From JBJMQS01 sp045802605 (GTDB taxonomy: Bacteria; Planctomycetota; Planctomycetia; Gemmatales; Gemmataceae), in NCBI GenBank assembly GCA_045802605.1, contig JBJMQS010000015.1, positions 228,221 to 292,220 on the forward strand: a stretch of DNA of 64,000 nt. Reading direction: 5' to 3'. The position numbers and the translations under genes were made by a program. Positions 1 to 8,397 of this stretch are shown in pieces. The notes under the pieces were generated by a model that was not told the DNA's origin, ran no database searches, and saw only the letters and a program-made list of their open reading frames with translations. Within the stretch, counting starts at the first letter, position 1; every line of letters begins with the position of its first letter.

Positions 1-1
1 G

Positions 2-2290
2 GCGCTCGACCGATCACAATGTCTGGCGTTTGCTACGGGCGACGTTGCACCGGTTGTCGGACCGCGATTTGCCGAAATCGATTACTTCCCGACACGCGTG
101 CGATTGCCCGATGAGCCACTGATGCTCGTGGACCGCATTCTCGCGATAGAGGCGCAACCGCTGTCGCTGTCGCATGGTCGGGTGATCACCGAGCACGATG
201 TCACGGCGGACCGTTGGTACCTCGATCACAATCGCATCCCGGTGTGCATTGCGGTCGAAGCCGGGCAGGCCGACTTATTTCTCTCCGGCTACCTTGGCAT
301 CGATCTCCATACGCGCGGACTCGCCGTTTATCGCTTGTTGGACGCCGTTGTTACGTTCCACAGCGACCTGCCCTCGCCCCCGTCGGTAATCCGCTACGAC
401 ATTCACATCGACCGATTTTTTCGCCAAGGCGAAACGTATCTATTTCGTTTCCGATTCGTGGGCACGGTCGATGGAGAGCCGTTGCTCACCATGACCGATG
501 GGTGCGCGGGATTCTTCACGGCCGACGAACTCGCAGCCGGCAAGGGGATCGTGCACACCGAATTGGATCGCCGGCCGATCACAGGAAAGAAGCCTGATGC
601 CTGGGCGCCTCTTGTGGAAATGCACGACGTCGAATCCTACGACGATTCTCAAATTGAAACCTTGCGCCGTGGCGACTTGGCGAGTTGCTTTGGTCCCGCG
701 TTCGTTGGATTGCCGCTGGCAAATCCTCTGCGATTACCAGGCGGCCAAATGCACCTCGTGGATCGCATTACGCATCTCGATCCAAACGGCGGTCGATTTG
801 GTCTTGGGTTGATCCGGGGCGAAGCGGATGTGCGGCCAGACGACTGGTACTTGACCTGCCATTTCATTGATGACATGGTGATGCCCGGCACTCTCATGTA
901 CGAGTGCTGTTTGCACACACTGCGCGTTTTTCTGATGCGGCTCGGTTGGGTCGGCGAGCACGATAAGGTGGCCTGGCAACCAGTGGCCGGCGACGCTGCC
1001 CGACTCCGCTGCCGCGGACAAGTTACTACGGCGACTCGGAAAGTAACTTACGAAGTGTCAATCAAGGAACTGGGCTATCGACCAGAGCCATATGCGCTTG
1101 CTGATGTGCTCATGTATGCGGATGGTAAGCCTATCGTTGAAATGCTCGGGATGTCAGTCCGACTCACGGGAACGAATCGCGAAAGACTTGAACAGATTTG
1201 GCACCGGCAACCAAGCGCGGTCGCTTATGATCGCGATCGGATTCTGGCTTTTGCCATCGGCAAGCCATCCGAAGCGTTTGGCGACCGATACCTCGCCTTT
1301 GATCACGACCGCGTGATCGCACGCCTGCCCGGGCCGCCCTACAGTTTTCTCGATGGGATCATCGCCGTCGAAGGTGAGCCTTGGATAATGCGGGCAGGCT
1401 CATCCGCCGTGGCGGAATACGAGGTGCCGCCGAATGAATGGTACTTCAGGGCAAATTGCCAGCCGACGATGCCGTTCGCTGTGTTGTTGGAGATCGCGCT
1501 ACAGCCGTGCGGCTGGCTGGCGGCTTACGTTGGCTCAGCGCTAACGAGTGAAACCGATCTTTCCTTCCGTAACCTCGGCGGCAAAGCGACGCTCCATCAG
1601 TCGGTCTCGCCGACAACCGGCACCCTCACCACACGAGTGAAGCTGACAAACGTATCGCATTCCGGCGGGATGATCATCCAGCACTACGAATTCGACATGC
1701 GAGATCGGGCTGGGCGCCCAGTCTACGATGGCACAACGTACTTTGGCTTCTTTTCGAAGAAGGCTCTCGCGGATCAAGTTGGCTTGAGGGACTTCGATAA
1801 GCTTGGCGACGGGAAAGCGGGTGAGGAATTCTTGTTTCCGCAAGCTCCGCCCTTCCCTGATGCGCGACTGCAAATGATCGATCGTGTGTCGCGATACTGC
1901 CCGGATGGAGGTCGCGCGAAATTAGGATTTATCGAGGGGACAAAGCGGGTGGATCCGGCTGAGTGGTTCTTCAAAGCTCACTTCCACCAAGACCCGGTCA
2001 TGCCAGGATCGCTGGGATTGGAGGCCATGCAACAACTGCTGCTTGTGGTGGCGGAACGACGGTGGGGCCTTTCGGATCATTTGACCTGGCAATCAGTTGC
2101 GGTGAAACAGCCCCACGAATGGGTGTACCGCGGCCAAGTCATTCCCAGCAATTCGCAAGTGACAGTCCAGGCAGAGGTTACTACCATAGAGGACAGTTGC
2201 CGGCTGCTCCGCGCTAAAGGTTTGCTCTTTGTTGATGGCCGGCCCATCTATCGGATGACAGATTTCTCGCTCCAAGGTTGGGGAACATGA
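2..2290 (+). CDS. PfaC-like multidomain beta-hydroxyacyl dehydratase (C-terminal part of a PUFA/polyketide synthase subunit), 5' end outside window
   Basis: The frame is open from base 2, so the start, and probably ketosynthase domains, lie upstream; about 762 residues are visible. Four FabA-like hotdog units follow each other. Units 2 and 4 carry the dehydratase signature: His287 in CHFIDDMVMPG and His660 in AHFHQDPVMPG. Units 1 and 3 have degenerate sites (DHNRIPVCIAVEA and ANCQPTMPFAV), so two probably active and two pseudo-domains alternate. This fits the DH part of PfaC in bacterial omega-3 PUFA synthases, where the dehydratases remove water and set double bonds while the chain stays on the ACP. 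The stop codon overlaps the oleA ATG (ATGA, 2287-2290), so the acyl chain it helps make is the likely OleA substrate. The PUFA-type product is inference: the other synthase subunits are not visible. Confidence 0.8.
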   Translation, partial: ALDRSQCLAFATGDVAPVVGPRFAEIDYFPTRVRLPDEPLMLVDRILAIEAQPLSLSHGRVITEHDVTADRWYLDHNRIPVCIAVEAGQADLFLSGYLGIDLHTRGLAVYRLLDAVVTFHSDLPSPPSVIRYDIHIDRFFRQGETYLFRFRFVGTVDGEPLLTMTDGCAGFFTADELAAGKGIVHTELDRRPITGKKPDAWAPLVEMHDVESYDDSQIETLRRGDLASCFGPAFVGLPLANPLRLPGGQMHLVDRITHLDPNGGRFGLGLIRGEADVRPDDWYLTCHFIDDMVMPGTLMYECCLHTLRVFLMRLGWVGEHDKVAWQPVAGDAARLRCRGQVTTATRKVTYEVSIKELGYRPEPYALADVLMYADGKPIVEMLGMSVRLTGTNRERLEQIWHRQPSAVAYDRDRILAFAIGKPSEAFGDRYLAFDHDRVIARLPGPPYSFLDGIIAVEGEPWIMRAGSSAVAEYEVPPNEWYFRANCQPTMPFAVLLEIALQPCGWLAAYVGSALTSETDLSFRNLGGKATLHQSVSPTTGTLTTRVKLTNVSHSGGMIIQHYEFDMRDRAGRPVYDGTTYFGFFSKKALADQVGLRDFDKLGDGKAGEEFLFPQAPPFPDARLQMIDRVSRYCPDGGRAKLGFIEGTKRVDPAEWFFKAHFHQDPVMPGSLGLEAMQQLLLVVAERRWGLSDHLTWQSVAVKQPHEWVYRGQVIPSNSQVTVQAEVTTIEDSCRLLRAKGLLFVDGRPIYRMTDFSLQGWGT

Positions 2291-3399
2291 ACTACTCGCG
2301 CGTCTATCTCGACGCGATCGGCTATGAGCTGCCGCCGGTCGTCGTGTCAACGCGCGATCTCGAAGCGCGACTAGAACCGGTCTATCGGCGCTTGCGCCTG
2401 CCGCAGGGACAACTGGAAGCGTGGACCGGCATCAGCGAACGCCGTTGGTGGGACGTCGAGCATTCGCTATCACAGAGCGCCACCGTGGCCGCACGGAAGG
2501 CGCTCGACGCCTCGGGTGCGCAAGCTTCCGATATAGAAGTTCTGATTTATGCTGGCGTGTGTCGGGAACAGTTCGAACCGGCGACGGCATGCAATGTCGC
2601 ATCCGCGCTGGGCGTTAGTCCCGATGCGGCGGTTTACGACCTCTCCAATGCGTGTCTCGGCGTGTTGAACGGCATCGTCGATATTGCCAATCGAATCGAG
2701 CTTGGCCAGATTCGGGCAGGCATGGTGGTATCCTGCGAGACAGCGCGCGAAATCAATGAGACCATGATTCAGCAAATGCTCCAAAATGCGACGATGGAGA
2801 ACTTTAAGAATTCGCTGGCGACACTGACAGGCGGGTCGGGTGCGGTTGCAGTTTTGGTTACCGATGGTTCGTTCGGGTCGCCGCGAATGCGCAAATTGAT
2901 CGGCGGCGTGACCCAAAACGCTCCGCAGCACTTCGGTTTGTGCAAGTGGGGTCTGCAAGCTGTTCCCACGGCACTCCAACAATTCATCGCCAACGATGCA
3001 CCAGCGATGGTCCGTTACGGCGTGGACCTGGGCCTGAAGCATTGCGTGATGCCCTTCATGTCCACGGATGCCGTTGCCGTGCTTCGTTACGGTGTGGACC
3101 TCGGCCTTCGAACCTGGCAGAGCTTCATGGGCAAGCTTGGATGGGCGGTTGATAACGTAGACAAAGTGATCTGCCATCAGGTGGGCTCAGGGCACCGCGA
3201 CGCCGTGTTGCGGGCGCTCGGCATCAGTCACGAAAAGGATTTTTCGACGTTTCCATTCTTGGGCAACATCGGCACGGTGTCGTTGCCATTGACCGCCGCA
3301 CTTGCCGAAGAGCGACAGTTTTTGCGGCAAGGCGACCGGGTCGGCTTCCTCGGCATCGGCAGTGGTCTTAATTGCATGATGTTGGGCCTGCAATGGTAG
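2287..3399 (+). CDS. oleA: OleA, thiolase-fold acyl-CoA/ACP head-to-head condensing enzyme
   Basis: OleA-type 3-ketoacyl synthase III-like protein, 370 residues. It joins two acyl thioesters head to head by non-decarboxylative Claisen condensation, giving a 2-alkyl-3-ketoacid. The nucleophile Cys123 sits in LSNACLGVLNG and the base Glu97 in REQFEPATA, matching the known OleA Cys/Glu pair. The C-terminal half has the thiolase His (ICHQVGSG) and Asn (FLGNIGT). I start at the ATG at 2287, which overlaps the upstream stop; a TTG nine bases earlier is possible. The octapeptide RYGVDLGL occurs twice around 3010-3110. Being first of oleABCD makes the assignment firm; chain length and unsaturation cannot be read from sequence. 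Confidence 0.9.
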   Translation: MNYSRVYLDAIGYELPPVVVSTRDLEARLEPVYRRLRLPQGQLEAWTGISERRWWDVEHSLSQSATVAARKALDASGAQASDIEVLIYAGVCREQFEPATACNVASALGVSPDAAVYDLSNACLGVLNGIVDIANRIELGQIRAGMVVSCETAREINETMIQQMLQNATMENFKNSLATLTGGSGAVAVLVTDGSFGSPRMRKLIGGVTQNAPQHFGLCKWGLQAVPTALQQFIANDAPAMVRYGVDLGLKHCVMPFMSTDAVAVLRYGVDLGLRTWQSFMGKLGWAVDNVDKVICHQVGSGHRDAVLRALGISHEKDFSTFPFLGNIGTVSLPLTAALAEERQFLRQGDRVGFLGIGSGLNCMMLGLQW

Positions 3400-4295
3400 G
3401 CGCGGAATTGCACAAGTCAGAAGTTAAAAGTCAGAATTCGGAAGCGAAATCACAGTTTTTTGCGGTTGGCGATGCCAACATGCACTACCTCGAGGCGGGC
3501 ACCGGATCCCCGGTATTCTTGCTGCACGGCAATCCAACTTGGTCATATTTCTATCGCAATTTGATTCCGGCCCTCGCGAACGATCATCGTGTCATTGCGC
3601 CGGACCATGTCGGCTGTGGATTATCAGACAAGCCCCCCCTCTCGCAATACCCGTACTCGCTTGAACGTCGTGTGGCCGACATTGGCCGGTTGATCGATGA
3701 GATTGTGCCGACCGGCCGGGTCAGTTTGGTCGTCCATGACTGGGGCGGCATGATCGGGTTCGCCTGGGCAACGGCAAATCCAGATCGCGTCGATCGCCTT
3801 GTCGCGATGAACACGGCGGCGTTTCCACTGCCGGCAGGGAAAAAGCTGCCCTGGTCGTTGCGGCTCGGACGAAATCGATTGACCGGGCCGTTGCTCAACC
3901 GCGGACTCAATGCATTCTGCCGTGGGGCCGCGCGGTATTGCGTCGTGCGAAAGCCGATGGACGCAGAAACTCGACGAATGTTTCTTGCGCCGTACGACTC
4001 GTGGGCACATCGGATCGCAGTGGATCAATTTGTTCGCACAATTCCCTTGAGCGCTAACGATTCTGGCTTCGATATTGTGAGGCGGACCGAAGCGAATCTA
4101 CAAACACTCGCAGATCGACCGATGTTGCTCGCTTGGGGATTGAACGATTTTGTTTTCGATCGTGACTATCTGACCCAATGGCGACGACATTTCCCAAACG
4201 CTGAGGTCGCGGCCATTGACGATGCCGGCCACTACTTGCTCGAAGACGCAGGCGATGAATTGATTCCTCGGATTTCACAATTCCTGGCGCCATGA
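3393..4295 (+). CDS. oleB: OleB, alpha/beta-hydrolase fold beta-lactone decarboxylase
   Basis: Alpha/beta hydrolase of the haloalkane dehalogenase-like group. In Ole pathways it decarboxylates the cis-beta-lactone to the final olefin. Visible are the oxyanion region LLHGNPTWSYFYR, the nucleophile Asp in VVHDWGGMIGF and the late catalytic His in DAGHYLLED. The ATG at 3393 overlaps the oleA stop and gives 300 residues. The first ~28 residues are low-complexity (KSEVKSQNSEAKSQ) and come from a TCAGAAG-type DNA repeat, so translation may instead begin at the ATG near 3480, just before the conserved fold. It lies between oleA and oleC with overlapping ends, as expected for a coupled operon. Confidence 0.88.
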   Translation: MVGAELHKSEVKSQNSEAKSQFFAVGDANMHYLEAGTGSPVFLLHGNPTWSYFYRNLIPALANDHRVIAPDHVGCGLSDKPPLSQYPYSLERRVADIGRLIDEIVPTGRVSLVVHDWGGMIGFAWATANPDRVDRLVAMNTAAFPLPAGKKLPWSLRLGRNRLTGPLLNRGLNAFCRGAARYCVVRKPMDAETRRMFLAPYDSWAHRIAVDQFVRTIPLSANDSGFDIVRRTEANLQTLADRPMLLAWGLNDFVFDRDYLTQWRRHFPNAEVAAIDDAGHYLLEDAGDELIPRISQFLAP

Positions 4296-5920
4296 GCGGC
4301 TCGGCGAATATCGCGGCACATCTTTCCGCTCGCGCGCAAACACACCCTACGCAAATCGCATATCAAGGCCGCATAGGGCGACGACAGTTCCAAGCGACCT
4401 ACGCTGAGCTCGACGAGCGAACGAATCGAATTGCGCATGGCTTGCGGGCGATCGACGTGACACGCGGGACGCATGTCGCGCTCATGCAGCCGCCAGGGCC
4501 GGATTTCTTTGCCCTCGTTTTCGCGCTATTTCGGCTCGGAACCGTGCCGATTTTGATCGATCCTGGCATGGGTGTGAAAGGGCTCGGCAAATGTTTGGCC
4601 GAGTCTGAGCCGGCCGCTTTTATTGGGACAATGCGAGCCCACATTGCCCGAATCCTCTTCCGGTGGGCCAAAGGTGCGCGCATTTTCGTGCGAACCACAG
4701 GGCGGCTGGGCCCCGGCCTATCTCTGACGGGCCTGGAGCGGCTCGGGAGCGCTCGCACGGGCACAATCATGGAAGATGTGGCTCCGCACACCATAGCCGC
4801 AATCTTGTTTACGAGCGGCAGCACTGGCCCGGCCAAAGGTGCCGTCTACACATACGAAATATTCCAGGAACAAATCAAGGTTCTAAAAAGTTCATTCAAC
4901 ATTGAGCCTGGCGAAATCGATTTGTGCACCTTTCCTCTGTTCGCATTATTCGCCCCGGCACTCGGCATGACCGCCGTCGTACCGGATATGGATGCATCGC
5001 GGCCGGCTCAGGCCGATCCGGCTCACCTGGCAAGATTGATTCAGGACTATCGTGTGACGAATCTCTTTGGTTCCCCCGCTTTGGTCAAGAATCTTGCACA
5101 AGAGTGTTTGCGTCGTCAGATCGTATTCGACTCAGTGAAACGTGTGATATCGGCCGGGGCGCCGGTATCGGCGACAATCATTGAGGAGACGGCAAAAATG
5201 CTGGCGCCGCGCGTGCAGGTGTTCACGCCGTACGGTGCGACCGAGGCGTTGCCCGCCGCGATCATCGGCAGCGACGAGATCCTTGGCGAAACGCGAGCTA
5301 AGACGGATCAAGGAGCGGGCATTTGTGTCGGCCGTCCCGCCGGTCGCATCGAAATCGCGATTATCCCAATCAGTGACGGGCCGATCGCCGAGTGGACTGA
5401 CGTGACGCCGCTGTCTGCAAATGAAATTGGCGAAATCGCAGTGCGCGGACGGGTAGTCTCGCCGGCCTACTTCAATCGCGCAGATTTGACGGCCCTTGCG
5501 AAGATTCCAGATCGGGCGACCGACACTTTCTGGCACCGCATGGGCGATGTTGGTTACATCGATGATGTTGGTCGACTCTGGTTTTGCGGGCGGAAATCAC
5601 ATCGCGTTGTCACTCCGCAGCGCACATACTTTACGATTCCCTGTGAAGCTATCTTCAATATGTGCAACAAAGGTCACCTTCGCACCGCTCTCGTCTGTGC
5701 GCAAGGGCGGCCTGTCATATGTGTGGAATGGGCTGGCAGGCATTCGGCTCCTAAATTGGAAATCGAGCGGGAACTGCGCGAGGCTGGCAAGCGATACGAA
5801 CATACTCGAGCGATACGTGACTTCCTTTTCTATTCCCAGCCATTTCCTGTTGATGTCCGCCACAACGCCAAGATCAATCGCGAGAAGCTCGCCGAGTGGG
5901 CGGCGAGGCAACTGCCATGA
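4292..5920 (+). CDS. oleC: OleC, ANL-superfamily beta-lactone synthetase
   Basis: AMP-dependent synthetase/ligase family member of 542 residues. OleC adenylates the 2-alkyl-3-hydroxyacid and closes it to a beta-lactone with release of AMP. The phosphate-binding loop TSGSTGPAKG lies near residue 173; TPYGATEALP, the A5-type motif, and GDVGYIDDVGRLWFCGRK, with the hinge Asp, follow. The C-terminal domain has VRHNAKINREKLAEWA, where the late Lys is expected. The start ATG overlaps the oleB stop by 4 bp and the stop overlaps oleD the same way. General acyl-CoA ligases share this fold; the oleABCD neighbourhood decides the call. Confidence 0.9.
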   Translation: MSGSANIAAHLSARAQTHPTQIAYQGRIGRRQFQATYAELDERTNRIAHGLRAIDVTRGTHVALMQPPGPDFFALVFALFRLGTVPILIDPGMGVKGLGKCLAESEPAAFIGTMRAHIARILFRWAKGARIFVRTTGRLGPGLSLTGLERLGSARTGTIMEDVAPHTIAAILFTSGSTGPAKGAVYTYEIFQEQIKVLKSSFNIEPGEIDLCTFPLFALFAPALGMTAVVPDMDASRPAQADPAHLARLIQDYRVTNLFGSPALVKNLAQECLRRQIVFDSVKRVISAGAPVSATIIEETAKMLAPRVQVFTPYGATEALPAAIIGSDEILGETRAKTDQGAGICVGRPAGRIEIAIIPISDGPIAEWTDVTPLSANEIGEIAVRGRVVSPAYFNRADLTALAKIPDRATDTFWHRMGDVGYIDDVGRLWFCGRKSHRVVTPQRTYFTIPCEAIFNMCNKGHLRTALVCAQGRPVICVEWAGRHSAPKLEIERELREAGKRYEHTRAIRDFLFYSQPFPVDVRHNAKINREKLAEWAARQLP

Positions 5921-6906
5921 AGGCCCTCGTCACCGGCGGCGGCGGGTTTCTGGGCTCGGCCATCGTCCGCCGACTCATCGCGCGCGGCGACAATGTGCGA
6001 TCGTTTTCCCGACAACGATATCCGGAGTTGGAAAAACTCGGCGTCGAACAATTCTCCGGCGATCTCGCCGATGCGGGCGCCGTAGATGGCGCGGTCGCGG
6101 GCTGTGACATTGTCTTTCATGTCGCCGCGAAAGCCGGCATTTGGGGGCCATATCGCGAATTTCGTGATGCCAACATCATTGGCACTCGCAATATGATCGC
6201 CGCGTGTCGCAAGAATCATATCACTCGATTGGTTTACACCAGCTCGCCTAGCGTCGTGCATACGGGCCAGGACCTGGAAGGTGTCAACGAATCGGTGCCG
6301 ATCCCGCGACATTTCGAGGCGCACTATCCCGCCACGAAAGCCATCGCCGAACGTAAATTGCTCGCGGCCAATGCTCCCGAACTCGCGACCATGGCACTGC
6401 GGCCGCATCTGATTTGGGGACCGGGCGATGTGCATCTGGTGCCGCGGCTGATTGAGCGAGCCAAGCAAGGCAAGGTGAGGTTCATTGGCGATGGCTCGAA
6501 GCTTGTGGATGTCACTTACATCGACAATGCGGTTGATGCTCACGTCAACGCAGCGGATCGTTTGTGGCCGGGCTCGCCGATCGCCGGCAAGGCCTACTTC
6601 ATTTCGCAAGGCGAGCCGGTGCGAATGGCGGATTTCATCAATCGCATCCTTGCGGCCGCCGGCTTGCCGCCTCTGAAGAAGTCCCTGCCCTTCCCGACCG
6701 CCTACGGATTGGCTTGGCTGATCGAATTTGCGGCCACGGCTGCAGGCTGGAAAGACGAACCTCGGCTCACCCGTTTTGTCGTGCGGCAATTCGCGACGGC
6801 TCATTGGTTTGACATTTCCGCGGCACGACGAGATCTCGATTACACGCCCAAAGTTTCGACCGAAGAAGGACTGCGGCGGCTTGAAGCGTGGCTGAACGCG
6901 AAATGA
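5917..6906 (+). CDS. oleD: OleD, NAD(P)H-dependent 2-alkyl-3-ketoacid reductase (extended SDR)
   Basis: Extended short-chain dehydrogenase of the 3-beta-hydroxysteroid dehydrogenase/epimerase type, 329 residues. It reduces the OleA product to the 2-alkyl-3-hydroxyacid used by OleC. The N-terminal Rossmann motif is TGGGGFLGSAIV; the active site shows the Ser in YTSSPSVV and the Tyr/Lys pair in YPATKAIAE. An in-frame GTG 21 bases upstream exists, but the ATG at 5917 gives the ATGA overlap with oleC and places the glycine-rich loop directly after the start. It is the last gene of the run; the next gene is on the opposite strand. Confidence 0.9.
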   Translation: MKALVTGGGGFLGSAIVRRLIARGDNVRSFSRQRYPELEKLGVEQFSGDLADAGAVDGAVAGCDIVFHVAAKAGIWGPYREFRDANIIGTRNMIAACRKNHITRLVYTSSPSVVHTGQDLEGVNESVPIPRHFEAHYPATKAIAERKLLAANAPELATMALRPHLIWGPGDVHLVPRLIERAKQGKVRFIGDGSKLVDVTYIDNAVDAHVNAADRLWPGSPIAGKAYFISQGEPVRMADFINRILAAAGLPPLKKSLPFPTAYGLAWLIEFAATAAGWKDEPRLTRFVVRQFATAHWFDISAARRDLDYTPKVSTEEGLRRLEAWLNAK

Positions 6907-6907
6907 G

Positions 6908-8035
6908 TCACTGTTCAAAGACATGTGGAATGAAGCGGCTTGTGTTTTTCGTTATCGGTGACGCATCCTCGCGGATGCCCATGCCGCACGCATAACCGTT
7001 GACAAGCCAACTGCCCAGAATCGGTGTGTTGCCGTCAAACGTCGGAATGCTTTTGACGTCCTGGTAGACACACGGCAGATCGCCGTAATCGCCATCGCTC
7101 TCTGCGACATTTTCACCATTGACGCTGATGCTTACATTCGCGCCCTCTCGTCCGCTGACTGGCTTCTTGACGTACGTCTGATTCCAAGCCTTGAATGCGG
7201 TTCGCAGTAAATAAGGACACTCTGGGAACAACTCCCATAGCACCACCAAGATTGCCTTGTGGCTCAACAACATCTTCCATGGCGGCTCGAACCAGCGCAC
7301 ACGCACCTCGGGCAGATGCGGGCCAAATTCCTCGGCCAGCATCCATTCCCAAGGGTAGAGCTTGTAACAGGTGCGAATAATCCCCTCGTCCTGATCGACG
7401 AATTGTTTTCGGGCGGAGTTCCAGCCCACGGCTTCAATTGGCAAATACACGGTCTTGAGTCCTGCTTGTTCTGCAGTGTCGCGCAGATAATTCGTCGTCA
7501 TAAAGTCTTCGAGGTGTTCGCGCTGCGACACAAAATGCACTGGCCCTTCAATCGGTCGAGTGAGCGATTTCCAAAACTCAATCAATCGTTCGTGCAAGCT
7601 GTTGAACTGATCTTTCCCGGGAAACTGGTCTTTCAGCCAATACCACTGGATCACCGCGGCTTCCAAGAGAGCGGTGGGCGTATCCGCGTTGTATTCCAGG
7701 AGCTTCGGTGGATTGCGGCCGTCATAGGCGAAGTCGAACCGGCCATAGAGCGTCTGATTGTCGCGCTCCCAACTTTGCTTGATCCAAGGAATGAAGCCTG
7801 GGGATATTTGAAAGTCGGCAAAACGCTCTGTGGCGATGATGTGATCGACGACTTTTAAGCAAAGGTCATTCAGCTCATACGTCGCCTTTTCGATGACATC
7901 GATTTCGCTTGTCTGAAACTTGTAATAAGCAGACTCATCCCAATAGGGTTGCCCGTCAGCTGAGTGGAAGTGAAAGCCCTGACTTTCCACAGTCGCTTGC
8001 CAGCCTGGCCGCTGTGCGATGGCGATGCGTTGCAC
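6908..8035 (-). CDS. YgiC/YjfC-like glutathionylspermidine synthase-family ATP-grasp ligase
   Basis: Resembles the C-terminal synthetase domain of glutathionylspermidine synthase and the stand-alone E. coli YgiC and YjfC proteins; the beginning (FHFHSADGQPYWDESAYY) and the mid-protein stretch LLEYNADTPTALLEA are characteristic. The fold joins an acid and an amine through an acyl-phosphate. The ATP-grasp lysine region is YVKKPVSGREGAN near residue 295. With 375 residues it is full length for the stand-alone type, and it lacks the amidase domain of true GspS. Start is GTG. Only 3 bp separate it from the upstream small exported-protein gene, the same arrangement as ygiB-ygiC. The real substrate is unknown; spermidine use should not be assumed. 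Confidence 0.8.
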   Translation of the reverse strand: MQRIAIAQRPGWQATVESQGFHFHSADGQPYWDESAYYKFQTSEIDVIEKATYELNDLCLKVVDHIIATERFADFQISPGFIPWIKQSWERDNQTLYGRFDFAYDGRNPPKLLEYNADTPTALLEAAVIQWYWLKDQFPGKDQFNSLHERLIEFWKSLTRPIEGPVHFVSQREHLEDFMTTNYLRDTAEQAGLKTVYLPIEAVGWNSARKQFVDQDEGIIRTCYKLYPWEWMLAEEFGPHLPEVRVRWFEPPWKMLLSHKAILVVLWELFPECPYLLRTAFKAWNQTYVKKPVSGREGANVSISVNGENVAESDGDYGDLPCVYQDVKSIPTFDGNTPILGSWLVNGYACGMGIREDASPITKNTSRFIPHVFEQ

Positions 8036-8038
8036 GGC

Positions 8039-8383
8039 TCAGCTCCCGGACGCATGAGCTGAGCCGGTATGGCCAAAGCCGCCGCGCGAAGTAACGGAAT
8101 GCGACGACGAATGACTGCCGGCAGTCGATCCGCCGGAGCGCATTACGACGCTCGACCCACGCGAATAGCCCGAGCCCCAGCCCCAGCCGTAATGCCAGGG
8201 ACGCGAGCGATAACCAAAGTAGCTGTGGCTCGATGTGGTGTGACTTGTTTGGCCATTCGCGTCGGCCGTGAGTTGATCGGTTTCGGAATTTGGCGTACCC
8301 CAAATGGTCGTGGCATAAAGGGTCAACAAGACCGCGGAGCCGGCTAGGCCGAGCGTGAGTGTGCGAGTTGTGCGTGGGAACAT
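8039..8383 (-). CDS. Small exported Ser/Gly/His-rich protein paired with the YgiC-like ligase
   Basis: A 114-residue protein with an N-terminal hydrophobic segment (LTLGLAGSAVLLTLYATTIWG) that would act as signal peptide or membrane anchor, followed by a low-complexity region rich in Ser, Gly, His, Tyr and Arg (RSRPWHYGWGWGSGYSRGSS, GSHSSSHSVTSRGG). I see no catalytic motif. A longer in-frame extension reaching 8815 exists but runs antisense through the reductase gene and is not credible. The tight spacing to the downstream ligase recalls E. coli ygiB (DUF1190, a Ser/Gly-rich membrane protein) upstream of ygiC. Functional analogy to YgiB is inference; sequence homology could not be tested. 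Confidence 0.6.
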   Translation of the reverse strand: MFPRTTRTLTLGLAGSAVLLTLYATTIWGTPNSETDQLTADANGQTSHTTSSHSYFGYRSRPWHYGWGWGSGYSRGSSVVMRSGGSTAGSHSSSHSVTSRGGFGHTGSAHASGS

Positions 8384-8397
8384 GAAGACCGCTCGAT

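Noticed and set aside
5830..6924. Long minus-strand frame opposite oleD
   Set aside because: It is antisense to a complete OleD with all motifs, and its product is Arg/Gln/His-rich with no domain.
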